Shown piece by piece: positions 32,973-40,581 of a DNA stretch of 64,000 nucleotides. Origin of the DNA: JAXLRU01 sp046330935 (GTDB taxonomy: Bacteria > Actinomycetota > Actinomycetes > Actinomycetales > Kineosporiaceae); contig JAXLRU010000013.1 of assembly GCA_046330935.1 (NCBI GenBank), positions 1 to 64,000 on the forward strand. The letters run 5' to 3'. The notes under the pieces were generated by a model that ran no database searches, was not told the origin of the DNA, and saw nothing but the letters and a program-made list of their open reading frames with translations. How positions within the stretch are numbered: position 1 is the stretch's first letter; every line of letters starts with the position of its first letter. The position numbers and the translations under genes are program-made.

Positions 32973-33643
32973 CAGGCGAGGCGGCGTCGGAGACGATCGA
33001 CCCAGTCACGCGTATGGGGGCAGGTAGCGAGGACATGGGGGAAGCCGGCGGCGCCGATGATGGCTGCGGCGCCCTGGATCTTCCCGTAGGTCGGTGAAGC
33101 CCGAAGGATGCGCTTGGAGGGCGCAGAGTTCGGGTCGTCGTTCACGAGTTCCGGTTCACCTGCGGCGGCGACAGCGTCTTGGAGCTGCCGGACGGCGTTG
33201 GCCGGCAAGTGCGCTCCGCTGTGGTCGAGAGAAGCAAGCACCCACGTCTCGATCTCGTGCAGGACGACGTGAGGAACAAGGCGCTCGTCGCGCAGCTGAG
33301 CGCCGATCGCCTCCTCGACATGCCGCACCCGCGCCCTGGCGTCGGCCGCGGGCCGTGTCGACATCCCCGGAGCATCGAGCGGCAGCGCGTAATAATCGAT
33401 CAGCGTCGACACCGTGTGATGAGCCGGTGTCAGCAGCCTTCGCAGTGCCTTCTCGACCGCCGGCCATGACCCCACGCCGCCCCGCGCCGCGGGCCCGGTC
33501 CCCGACCGGCGCGTGGGGATCACGATGGGCTGGACCCAGGAGAACCCGACCTCATCCTGCAGGTAGGGGCCGAGGACCTGCCTGACCAATGTCTCCTCGG
33601 TCTGACCCTCCACGAGAAGCGCGAGCTGACGATGGCCGGTCAC
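32972..33643 (-). CDS. DUF4276 family protein (TOPRIM-like), effector candidate
   Basis: 223 residues from GTG 33643, which overlaps the ATPase stop as GTGA and so decides the start. The N-terminus LALLVEGQTEETLVRQVLGP is the family hallmark (VEGxTEE with the acidic residue of a TOPRIM-like core). Later blocks are VSTLIDYYALP and VVLHEIETWVLASLDHSGAH, with further acidic residues. DUF4276 proteins are recurrent partners of OLD/ABC-type ATPases in predicted phage-defence pairs. A nuclease role for this protein is inference. Confidence 0.82.
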   Translation of the reverse strand: MTGHRQLALLVEGQTEETLVRQVLGPYLQDEVGFSWVQPIVIPTRRSGTGPAARGGVGSWPAVEKALRRLLTPAHHTVSTLIDYYALPLDAPGMSTRPAADARARVRHVEEAIGAQLRDERLVPHVVLHEIETWVLASLDHSGAHLPANAVRQLQDAVAAAGEPELVNDDPNSAPSKRILRASPTYGKIQGAAAIIGAAGFPHVLATCPHTRDWVDRLRRRLA

Positions 33644-34743
33644 GGCTGGTGGAGCTCCCTCGCCGGGCGCCCACCGACCACGTTCATCTGCCACAGCTCA
33701 CCGAGGGAGTAGTCCTCCAGCCAAGGGCCGAGCTCGTCCAGGCGGGGACGTCGATAGACGGTAGCCCCGACACTCCGCTCGGCGACCACGATCTCGTCGG
33801 GCGAGAAGTGCTCCAGCAACGTGACGGACTGCGTCGCGACGAAGACCTGACGCTCCTGAGCCGCCGATCGGATGAGCTCCGCCAGCATGCCGATCGCGTA
33901 GGGGTGCAGTCCGAGTTCCGGCTCGTCGAGCACGACGAGTTGAGGGGTCACGTCCTGGTGGAACAGTGTGGCCAAGCAGATGAAGCGGAGCGTCCCGTCC
34001 GAAAGAGCATGCGCGGGGAACCGTAGGTCCCCCCCCTCCTGACGCCACGCGAGCTGCACGTTGTCCCCGGACCGGACGAAGTCGAAGTCTCGGAAGTACG
34101 GCGCTACCAAGCGGATGGCGTCCACGATCCGGTCGTACCGGTCCGGCCTCTCGTACTTGAGGCGGAGCAGGACGGCTGCGAGATTTCTCGCGTTCGGGTG
34201 CAAGGTGGCCGAGTCGACCACGGGGATCATCTTCTTCGGCGGCGCCTGCGCTGACGCGTCCTGGAAGTGGAAGACCCTGCAGCCCGCAAGAAGTGCCCTC
34301 ACGTAGTGGGGAACCCCCGGCCCGTCATCCACGGACGACAGCAGGCTCTTGCGGTGCCCGGACCCCAGGAACTGGTTCCAAGGGTTGGCGTCGCCCTCGC
34401 CATGGAACTCGACCAGCTCGCTTCCGAAGACCAGCCCGTCGCCCGCAGCGGGGACCAGCCTGGCCCGGTAGCCGTTGCGCTCTCCCTGGACGTGAAGCGA
34501 GATCGCCTCGGCATCACGGCCGCGGTCACCGCGGAACAACAGAGATGACGCTCCACCCGACGCGCCTACGTAGAGGTCCAGATCGCCGTCGACGATGCGT
34601 CCGAGCAGTTCGAAGGCCTTGATGAGGTTGCTCTTACCCGACCCGTTGGCGCCAATCAGCACCGTGATCCGATTGAGATCGACGCGGGCGTCCTCGATCG
34701 ACAGAAAGCCGGCGACTTCCAACCGATCGATACGCTGAGCCAT
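33640..34743 (-). CDS. AAA ATPase of OLD/RecF-like (AAA_21) type
   Basis: 367 residues. Walker A is LIGANGSGKSN (~residues 29-39), the signature-like stretch ALSDGTLRFICLATL, Walker B LVVLDEPELGLHP, and the switch region VFVATQSVTLLEHF. It has no long coiled coil. Gene and partner are visibly less GC-rich and less biased in codon use than the flanking genes, which fits transfer. The ATG at 34743 lies 33 bases beyond the XPB stop. Such ATPases sense invaders and license a partner effector in OLD, PARIS, AbiL and related systems (family knowledge); which of these applies is open. Confidence 0.85.
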   Translation of the reverse strand: MAQRIDRLEVAGFLSIEDARVDLNRITVLIGANGSGKSNLIKAFELLGRIVDGDLDLYVGASGGASSLLFRGDRGRDAEAISLHVQGERNGYRARLVPAAGDGLVFGSELVEFHGEGDANPWNQFLGSGHRKSLLSSVDDGPGVPHYVRALLAGCRVFHFQDASAQAPPKKMIPVVDSATLHPNARNLAAVLLRLKYERPDRYDRIVDAIRLVAPYFRDFDFVRSGDNVQLAWRQEGGDLRFPAHALSDGTLRFICLATLFHQDVTPQLVVLDEPELGLHPYAIGMLAELIRSAAQERQVFVATQSVTLLEHFSPDEIVVAERSVGATVYRRPRLDELGPWLEDYSLGELWQMNVVGGRPARELHQP

Positions 34744-34775
34744 GGGCCGAGCGTACCCGGCCGCCCTTGGATCGC

Positions 34776-36431
34776 TCAGATCTCGGCCTTGCCCGCGAGG
34801 ACGTCGTCGGCATCGACGATCCGGTAGGCGTAGCCCTGCTCGGCGAGGAACCGTTGCCGGTGGGCTGCGAAGTCCTGGTCGAGGGTGTCCCGGGAGACGA
34901 CGGCGTAGAACCGGGCGCCGCTGCCGTCGGCCTTGGGCCGCAGCACCCGGCCCAGCCGCTGGGCCTCCTCCTGCCGGGAGCCGAACGACCCCGACACCTG
35001 GATCGCCACGCGCGCCTCGGGCAGGTCGATCGAGAAGTTGGCGACCTTGCTGACGACGAGCGTGCGCAGCTCACCGCTGCGGAACGCCTCGAACAGCTTC
35101 TGCCGGGCCGCGACCGTCGTCTCGCCCTTGATCACGGGGGCGTCGAGGCGCTCGCCGAGCTCGTCGAGCTGGTCGAGGTACTGGCCGATCACCAGCACCT
35201 GCTCGTGGGAGTGGTGCTTGACCAGGGCCTCGACGACCTTCGTCTTCTGCTCCGACGTCGAGCACAGGCGGTACCGCTCGTCGGGTTCGGCCGTGGCGTA
35301 GACCAGCCGTTCGCGGTCGGGCAGCGTCACCCGCACCTCGACGCAGTCGGCGGGCGCGATGTACCCCTGCGCCTCGATGTCCTTCCACGGCGCGTCGTAG
35401 CGCTTGGGTCCGATCAGGGAGAAGACGTCCCCCTCGCGGCCGTCCTCGCGCACGAGCGTCGCGGTCAGGCCCAGCCGGCGGCGGGCCTGCAGGTCGGCCG
35501 TCATGCGGAAGATGGGCGCGGGCAGCAGGTGCACCTCGTCGTAGAGGATCAGGCCCCAGTCGCGGGCGTCGAGCAGCTCCAGGTGCGGGTAGACGCCCTT
35601 CCGGCGCATCGTCAGCACCTGGTACGTCGCGATCGTGACGGGGCGGATCTCCTTGCGGGCGCCGGAGTACTCCCCGATCTCGTCCTCGGTGAGCGAGGTG
35701 CGCCGCAGCAGCTCGTCGCGCCACTGCCGGGCGGAGACGGTGTTGGTGACGAGGATCAGCGTGGTCGCCCTGGCCTTGGCCATCGCCCCCGCGCCGACGA
35801 TCGTCTTGCCCGCACCGCAGGGGAGCACCACCACGCCGGAGCCGCCGTGCCAGAAACCCTCGACGGCCTCGGCCTGGTAGGGCCGCATCGCCCAGCCGTC
35901 CTCGTGCAGGTCGATGGCGTGCGCCTCGCCGTTCACGTAACCGGCGTGGTCCTCGGCCGGCCACCCCAGCTTGAGCAGCACCTGCTTGACGTTGCCGCGC
36001 TCGCTGGGGTGGACCGCCACGTTCTCGGCGTCGATCCGCGCCCCCAGCAGGGGCTTCATCTTCGCCGAGCGCAGCACCTCCTCCAGGACGGGGACGTCGA
36101 TGGCGTGCAGGACGAGGCCGTGCACGGGGTGCTTGAGCAGCTGCAGCCGCCCGTAGCGGTCCATCGTCTCGGCGACGTCGACCAGCAGCGCGTGCGGCAC
36201 GGGGTAGCGCGAGTAGCGCAGGAGGACGTCGACGACCTGCTCCGCGTCGTGGCCCGCCGCCCGGGCGTTCCACAACCCCAGCGGGGTGAGCCGGTAGGTG
36301 TGGACGTGCTCGGGCGCGCGCTCGAGCTCGGCGAACGGCGCGATGGCCTGGCGACAGGCCGCCGCGTCACCGTGGTCGACCTCCAGGAGCAGCGTCTTGT
36401 CGCTCTGCACGATCAGCGGGCCGTCGGTCAC
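34776..36431 (-). CDS. XPB/Rad25-type DNA repair helicase
   Basis: 551 residues, typical length for bacterial XPB. N-terminal damage-recognition-like domain, then an SF2 core: motif I PCGAGKTIVGAGAM, motif II DEVH in LILYDEVHLLPAP, motif III LTATLVREDG, motif V/VI SVANFSID-like VVSKVANFSIDLPEA and EEAQRLGRVLRPK. It unwinds DNA 3'-5' in nucleotide excision repair or transcription-linked repair. GTG 36431 has GAGAAGGG upstream. Its 3' end (IVDADDVLAGKAEI) is the apparent integration site of the AAA/DUF4276 cassette. The Helicase_C_3 partner usual beside it lies 4 kb away. Confidence 0.95.
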   Translation of the reverse strand: MTDGPLIVQSDKTLLLEVDHGDAAACRQAIAPFAELERAPEHVHTYRLTPLGLWNARAAGHDAEQVVDVLLRYSRYPVPHALLVDVAETMDRYGRLQLLKHPVHGLVLHAIDVPVLEEVLRSAKMKPLLGARIDAENVAVHPSERGNVKQVLLKLGWPAEDHAGYVNGEAHAIDLHEDGWAMRPYQAEAVEGFWHGGSGVVVLPCGAGKTIVGAGAMAKARATTLILVTNTVSARQWRDELLRRTSLTEDEIGEYSGARKEIRPVTIATYQVLTMRRKGVYPHLELLDARDWGLILYDEVHLLPAPIFRMTADLQARRRLGLTATLVREDGREGDVFSLIGPKRYDAPWKDIEAQGYIAPADCVEVRVTLPDRERLVYATAEPDERYRLCSTSEQKTKVVEALVKHHSHEQVLVIGQYLDQLDELGERLDAPVIKGETTVAARQKLFEAFRSGELRTLVVSKVANFSIDLPEARVAIQVSGSFGSRQEEAQRLGRVLRPKADGSGARFYAVVSRDTLDQDFAAHRQRFLAEQGYAYRIVDADDVLAGKAEI

Positions 36432-36554
36432 ACGTGTCCCTTCTCGGTGGTGGCGCCGGCGGGCAGCGGCACCGAGGGCGTCAACGCCGACACCCCGCCC
36501 AGGCTTCCCCGGGCGCGCCTGAAGCCGTTCGGGGGGCCGGTCGGTACGAGCCGG

Positions 36555-37172
36555 TCAGTACGAGGAGTCCACGGAGGTCGCGAAGACGCCGATCGCGACG
36601 AAGGCTCCGATGGCCAGCACGATCATGGCGACCAGGACGCCCCAGGCCCAGTAGACCAGCTTGCGTGCCGACTGCGGGGCCGTCGCCGCCTTCGACAGCG
36701 CGATGGCGGAGAGGATCGTCGACGGCAGCGCGATCAGGCAGAACAGGACCGTCAGGATGCCGGAGACGATCAGCGTGACGAGCGCCAGGGTCTTGGCCGA
36801 CTGCGCTTCCTGGGAGTGTGCCCACGCGGCGCCCGGGTCCGCCTGCGGGTAGCCCGCGGGCGCCTGCCCGTAGCCGGGCTGGCCGTAGGCCGGCGGGCCG
36901 TAGCCCTGCTGTCCGTAACCCTGCTGTCCGTAACTCTGCCCGTAGCCCGGCTGGGCCGGCTGGCCGTAGGGCTCGGGCTGGCCGTAGGGCTCGGGCTGGC
37001 TGTAGGTCCCGGGCTGTCCGTAACCCGGCTGGGCGTACGGCTCGGACGCCGGCGGCTGCGCGGAGGGGTCCGGGACGGGCGGTGCTGGGGGGAACGCGGG
37101 CGGCTCGGACGACGCGGGTTCGGGAGCCCGGTGCGGCTCGCGCCAGTCCTGGCCCCCGTCGGGCTCCGACAC
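36555..37172 (-). CDS. Membrane protein with GYGQ/PYGQP repeats
   Basis: 205 residues. The N-terminal ~110 are a Pro/Gln/Tyr/Gly-rich disordered tail with many PYGQ and GYGQ units. Two membrane helices follow (TLALVTLIVSGILTVLFCLI and VYWAWGVLVAMIVLAIGAFV), resembling DUF4190-type proteins. GTG 37172 has GAGGACAC upstream. Such tails are common in actinobacterial membrane proteins and may mediate condensate-like or scaffold interactions; no function is assignable. Confidence 0.75.
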   Translation of the reverse strand: MSEPDGGQDWREPHRAPEPASSEPPAFPPAPPVPDPSAQPPASEPYAQPGYGQPGTYSQPEPYGQPEPYGQPAQPGYGQSYGQQGYGQQGYGPPAYGQPGYGQAPAGYPQADPGAAWAHSQEAQSAKTLALVTLIVSGILTVLFCLIALPSTILSAIALSKAATAPQSARKLVYWAWGVLVAMIVLAIGAFVAIGVFATSVDSSY

Positions 37173-37290
37173 GGTGTCCTCCTCGCACGCCTGGTCCGCC
37201 GGCTGCGGACGCTGCGGCCGACCCTAGCGCGCGACCCCGACGCCCGGCCCGACGCCCGCACCGAGCACGCACCGGTGGGCCGCAGACGCG

Positions 37291-37326
37291 CGCAGGCCCG
37301 CCCCGCGGGTGCGGGACGGGCCTGCG
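37291..37326 (-). terminator. Terminator after the subtilisin gene
   Basis: CGCAGGCCCGCCCCGC (37291-37306) pairs with GCGGGACGGGCCTGCG (37311-37326): 16 bp with one mismatch and a GGGT loop, 18 bases past the stop at 37344. Confidence 0.85.
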
Positions 37327-37343
37327 ACGTGCTGCGGGGAGCG

Positions 37344-40300
37344 TCAGCCGATCGACACGATCGTCGGCGTCCCGGAGCCGGAGTACTTCAGCCAGCCGAG
37401 GTACGGCGCCGAGGCGTCCAGGCCCTTCCAGGTGAGGGTCGCCTCGACCGGCTTGCCGGAGGTGCCCGGCAGCGAGCTCGGGTCGACCGTCAGGTTGCCC
37501 GCCGAGGAGCCGGGCACGTTGAAGGTGCGCAGCGTGAACGAGGCGGTGTCGCCCGACTTGACGTCGAACCCGTTGATCTTGACCAGGTAGTCCCCCGGCG
37601 GCGGGGCCAGGATGTCGGCCCGCTCCGACGCCGCGCCCGTGGCCGCGTTCAGCAGCACCGTGCCGTCGGTGTCGGTGAGGAACATGTCGAGGTCGTCACC
37701 CTCGTCGCCCGCGACGAGGTCGAGCCGGGTCAGGGACGTCCCCTCGGGAATGGTGAGGGGGAACGCCTTCGTCGCCGCCGGGTCGGTGAGCCCGCCCGCC
37801 GCGACCGAACCGGTGGCCACGTCACCCTTGACCAGGCCCTTGACCGACACGGAGACGGGCGTCGAGCCGGCCGGGGTGGCCGTGAACGTCGTCGTGCCCG
37901 AGGCGGAGGCGTCGGCGTGGACCTCGGCGGGAGCCGCGATCGAGACCGGACGCAGCGCGATGGGGCTGCGCGCCCGGGTGGCGCCGCTGGTCCAGAGCAG
38001 GAAGCCCGAGGCCCACTGCTCGTACTTGGCGGTGGTGCGAGTGAACGTCACCGTGAAGGACGCCGTCTCGCCGGCCTTGGTGAAGGTCAGCGTGGACGGG
38101 GTCACCGTGGTGGTGAACCCGGGCACCGAGGCGGTGGCCTTGAAGGTGCCCGCACCGGTGGAGGTGACGGTGCGCTTGACGGTGGCCGAGGTCACGACGT
38201 TGCCGGCCGCGATCGAGGCCTGGTTGAGGTCGGACGCGGAGATCGGCTCGACGCCGCTCTCGGTGTCCAGGCCGATGCCCTCGAGGAAGCCCAGCCAGTC
38301 GGCCGGACCCGAGTCGTAGATCAGGCCCGGGTCGAGCGCCCCGCGGGGACGCACGAACCCGGCGCCCTGCTGGAACGGGTCGTTGTTCTTGCCGCCGGTG
38401 GCGTTGTAGGTGTCGTTCGCCGAGGTCATCAGCGCCGACTTGATCGCCATCGGCGACCAGTCGGGGTGCGCCGAGGCGAGCAGGGCGCCCAGGCCCGCGA
38501 CGTGCGGCGAGGCCATCGACGTGCCCGACTCGGGGGCGAACGGCTCGCCGTTGAACGGGCCGGGGGCCACGGCCGCGAGGATGCTGACCCCGGGGGCGGC
38601 CAGGTCGGGCTTGATGATGTCGCCGGAGTTGGCCAGCGACGGGCCGCGCGAGGAGAACGCGGCGATCTGCGGCACCGGGTCGGGAGCCGCGCCGGTGGTG
38701 TCACCGACGACGATCGACGCCGTGGGCGCCTGCGCCGCGGCCGCGTAGTCGAGCACCTTCTTGCCCGTCACGTCGTCCAGGTGCACGGTCGGGACGCTGT
38801 GGACGTCGGCGTCGAGGCTGTTGGGCGTGGGGTTGACCAGCACCATCCCGACGCCGCCCGCCTGGGCGACGGCCTTGGACTTGTCGACACGGGCGACGAC
38901 GCCGCGGATGCAGACGACGATCGCGCCCTTCACCTTGGCGGGGTCGAGGGTGCCGGGGGCGCACAGGCGGGCCTCGTCGGCCTTCGCGCCGGGCGCGACC
39001 GCGTTGCTCGAGAGCACCAGCGGGGCGCTGGCCACGGCCTTGCGGTTGATGCTGGCGCCGCGCACCTTCGTGCCGTCGCCGAGGACGACGGTGCCGTAGA
39101 AGTGGTGCACCGTGCCGGCGGCCACCGTGGTCAGCCAGGGGCTGGGGTGGTTGACGCTGGAGGTGCTGGGGCCCTCGTTGCCCGCGGAGGCGGCCACGAA
39201 GACGCCCGCGGCGGCCGCGCGCAGGAAGGCCAGCTCGACCGGGTCGACGACCGTGTCGAGCGCGCCGGAGATGGAGAAGTTGATGACGTCCACGCCGTCG
39301 GCGACGGCCTGGTCGATCGCCTTCACGATGTCGGAGTTGTAGCAGCCGCCGGTGTTCTCGTCGCGGTCGTCCCAGCAGACCTTGTAGACGGCCAGCTTGG
39401 CGGCCGGGGCCATGCCGGAGGCGGCACCGAAGTCGGCGCCCTGGATCGGCAGCTCGGGGATCTGGTTGCCCACGGCCGTCGAGGCGGTGTGCGAGCCGTG
39501 GCCGTCGCCGTCACGCGGCGAGCGCTGCTCGAAGGGGCTCCAGTCGTCACGCTTGACGTTGGCCAGGAAGCCGGAGGGGTAGGCCCGGGCGGAGAGGACC
39601 TTGCTGTTGCAGGTGCTCGCGGGGAACTTCACGCCCGCCTCGCACGCGCCGAGGAAGGTGCCGCCGTCGGCCTTCTTCATGGCGATCTGCCGCGTCGCCT
39701 TGTCGCGGTAGGGCACGCCCATGGGCTGGGGGAACCAGGTGTTCACCTGGGTGCCGGCGAAGAAGGGGTTCTCGGGCCAGTAGCCGCTGTCGAGGACGCC
39801 GACGACGACGCCCTTGCCCGCGTACTCGCTGCCGCCGATGCGGTCCCAGACCCCGCCCTTGCCGGTGAGGCCGAGGAAGCCGGGGGTCTCGGTGGTGAGC
39901 ATCTTGCGCTCGACGTCCTTCGTGACGGCGAGGACGCCGGGGGTGCGCGCCAGCTTGGCGGCCTGCGCGCCGGACAGCTGCGCGGCGAAGCCGTTGGAGG
40001 TGAGCGAGTACTGGTAGGTCGCGCGGGCCTTCACGCTGTCCAGCAGCGACTTCTGGCGCTTCTCCAGCAGGGCGCGGTACTTGCGCACGTCGGTCGAGGC
40101 GGCGTCGAACTTCTTGCCGCGCTGGGCCTTGGTGGCGGCGAAGCCGCTGACGCCACCGGTGTAGGTGGCGGCGGGCTGGTCGGCCAGGGTCACGAGGTAG
40201 TGGCCGTCGGTGTAGGCCGGCGCGGTGGCGCGCGACAGGCCGGTGACCGTCCGGCCCGTGGCCTCACGGCCCGCTGCCGACGCGGCGCCTGACGGCGCGA

Positions 40301-40394
40301 CGGCAGCGGTCGTGGCGAGTGCCGCGACGGTGACCGCGACGATCGCCGACGGGCGCCGCGTGGGCAGCCCCGCCTTGATGGATCTCGACACCAT
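37344..40394 (-). CDS. Secreted subtilisin-like S8 serine protease
   Basis: 1016 residues. Signal peptide (AIVAVTVAALATTAAVAPSG), an I9-type propeptide (HYLVTLADQPAATY to LSGAQAAKLARTPGVLAV), and an S8 catalytic domain with Asp in VVVGVLDSGYWPENPFF, His in DGDGHGSHTASTAVG and Ser in SGTSMASPHVAGLGALLA. A PA domain is inserted in the catalytic domain (GAIVVCIRGVVARVDKSKAV). The C-terminus has a fibronectin-III-like S8 domain and a further beta-sandwich near GDYLVKINGF. ATG 40394 has the strong site AGGAGGAC. It is an extracellular protease, with no sortase or anchor motif visible. Confidence 0.94.
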   Translation of the reverse strand: MVSRSIKAGLPTRRPSAIVAVTVAALATTAAVAPSGAASAAGREATGRTVTGLSRATAPAYTDGHYLVTLADQPAATYTGGVSGFAATKAQRGKKFDAASTDVRKYRALLEKRQKSLLDSVKARATYQYSLTSNGFAAQLSGAQAAKLARTPGVLAVTKDVERKMLTTETPGFLGLTGKGGVWDRIGGSEYAGKGVVVGVLDSGYWPENPFFAGTQVNTWFPQPMGVPYRDKATRQIAMKKADGGTFLGACEAGVKFPASTCNSKVLSARAYPSGFLANVKRDDWSPFEQRSPRDGDGHGSHTASTAVGNQIPELPIQGADFGAASGMAPAAKLAVYKVCWDDRDENTGGCYNSDIVKAIDQAVADGVDVINFSISGALDTVVDPVELAFLRAAAAGVFVAASAGNEGPSTSSVNHPSPWLTTVAAGTVHHFYGTVVLGDGTKVRGASINRKAVASAPLVLSSNAVAPGAKADEARLCAPGTLDPAKVKGAIVVCIRGVVARVDKSKAVAQAGGVGMVLVNPTPNSLDADVHSVPTVHLDDVTGKKVLDYAAAAQAPTASIVVGDTTGAAPDPVPQIAAFSSRGPSLANSGDIIKPDLAAPGVSILAAVAPGPFNGEPFAPESGTSMASPHVAGLGALLASAHPDWSPMAIKSALMTSANDTYNATGGKNNDPFQQGAGFVRPRGALDPGLIYDSGPADWLGFLEGIGLDTESGVEPISASDLNQASIAAGNVVTSATVKRTVTSTGAGTFKATASVPGFTTTVTPSTLTFTKAGETASFTVTFTRTTAKYEQWASGFLLWTSGATRARSPIALRPVSIAAPAEVHADASASGTTTFTATPAGSTPVSVSVKGLVKGDVATGSVAAGGLTDPAATKAFPLTIPEGTSLTRLDLVAGDEGDDLDMFLTDTDGTVLLNAATGAASERADILAPPPGDYLVKINGFDVKSGDTASFTLRTFNVPGSSAGNLTVDPSSLPGTSGKPVEATLTWKGLDASAPYLGWLKYSGSGTPTIVSIG

Positions 40395-40581
40395 GTCCTC
40401 CTAGACGCCGGGTCCCCGGCGTGGGCGGTGAGGGGCGTTCGCTGCTCGACGCGCCTGCCCGGCCCGCCGCTCACGGTCGGTGACCAGAAGCTGGACAAAG
40501 GGCGCCGGGTGCAGCCAACACGGGGGAGGGGACCGGGTCAAGCGGTTCGACGCAATCGTGGCCGGTTCTTGAACCGAGCGG

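Noticed and set aside
34767..40292. A plus-strand open frame of over 1800 codons opposite the XPB, GYGQ-repeat and subtilisin genes
   Set aside because: It is a GC-rich antisense shadow. It lacks domain patterns and is highly biased to Arg/Gly/Ala, while the minus strand carries complete known proteins with catalytic motifs and ribosome-binding sites.
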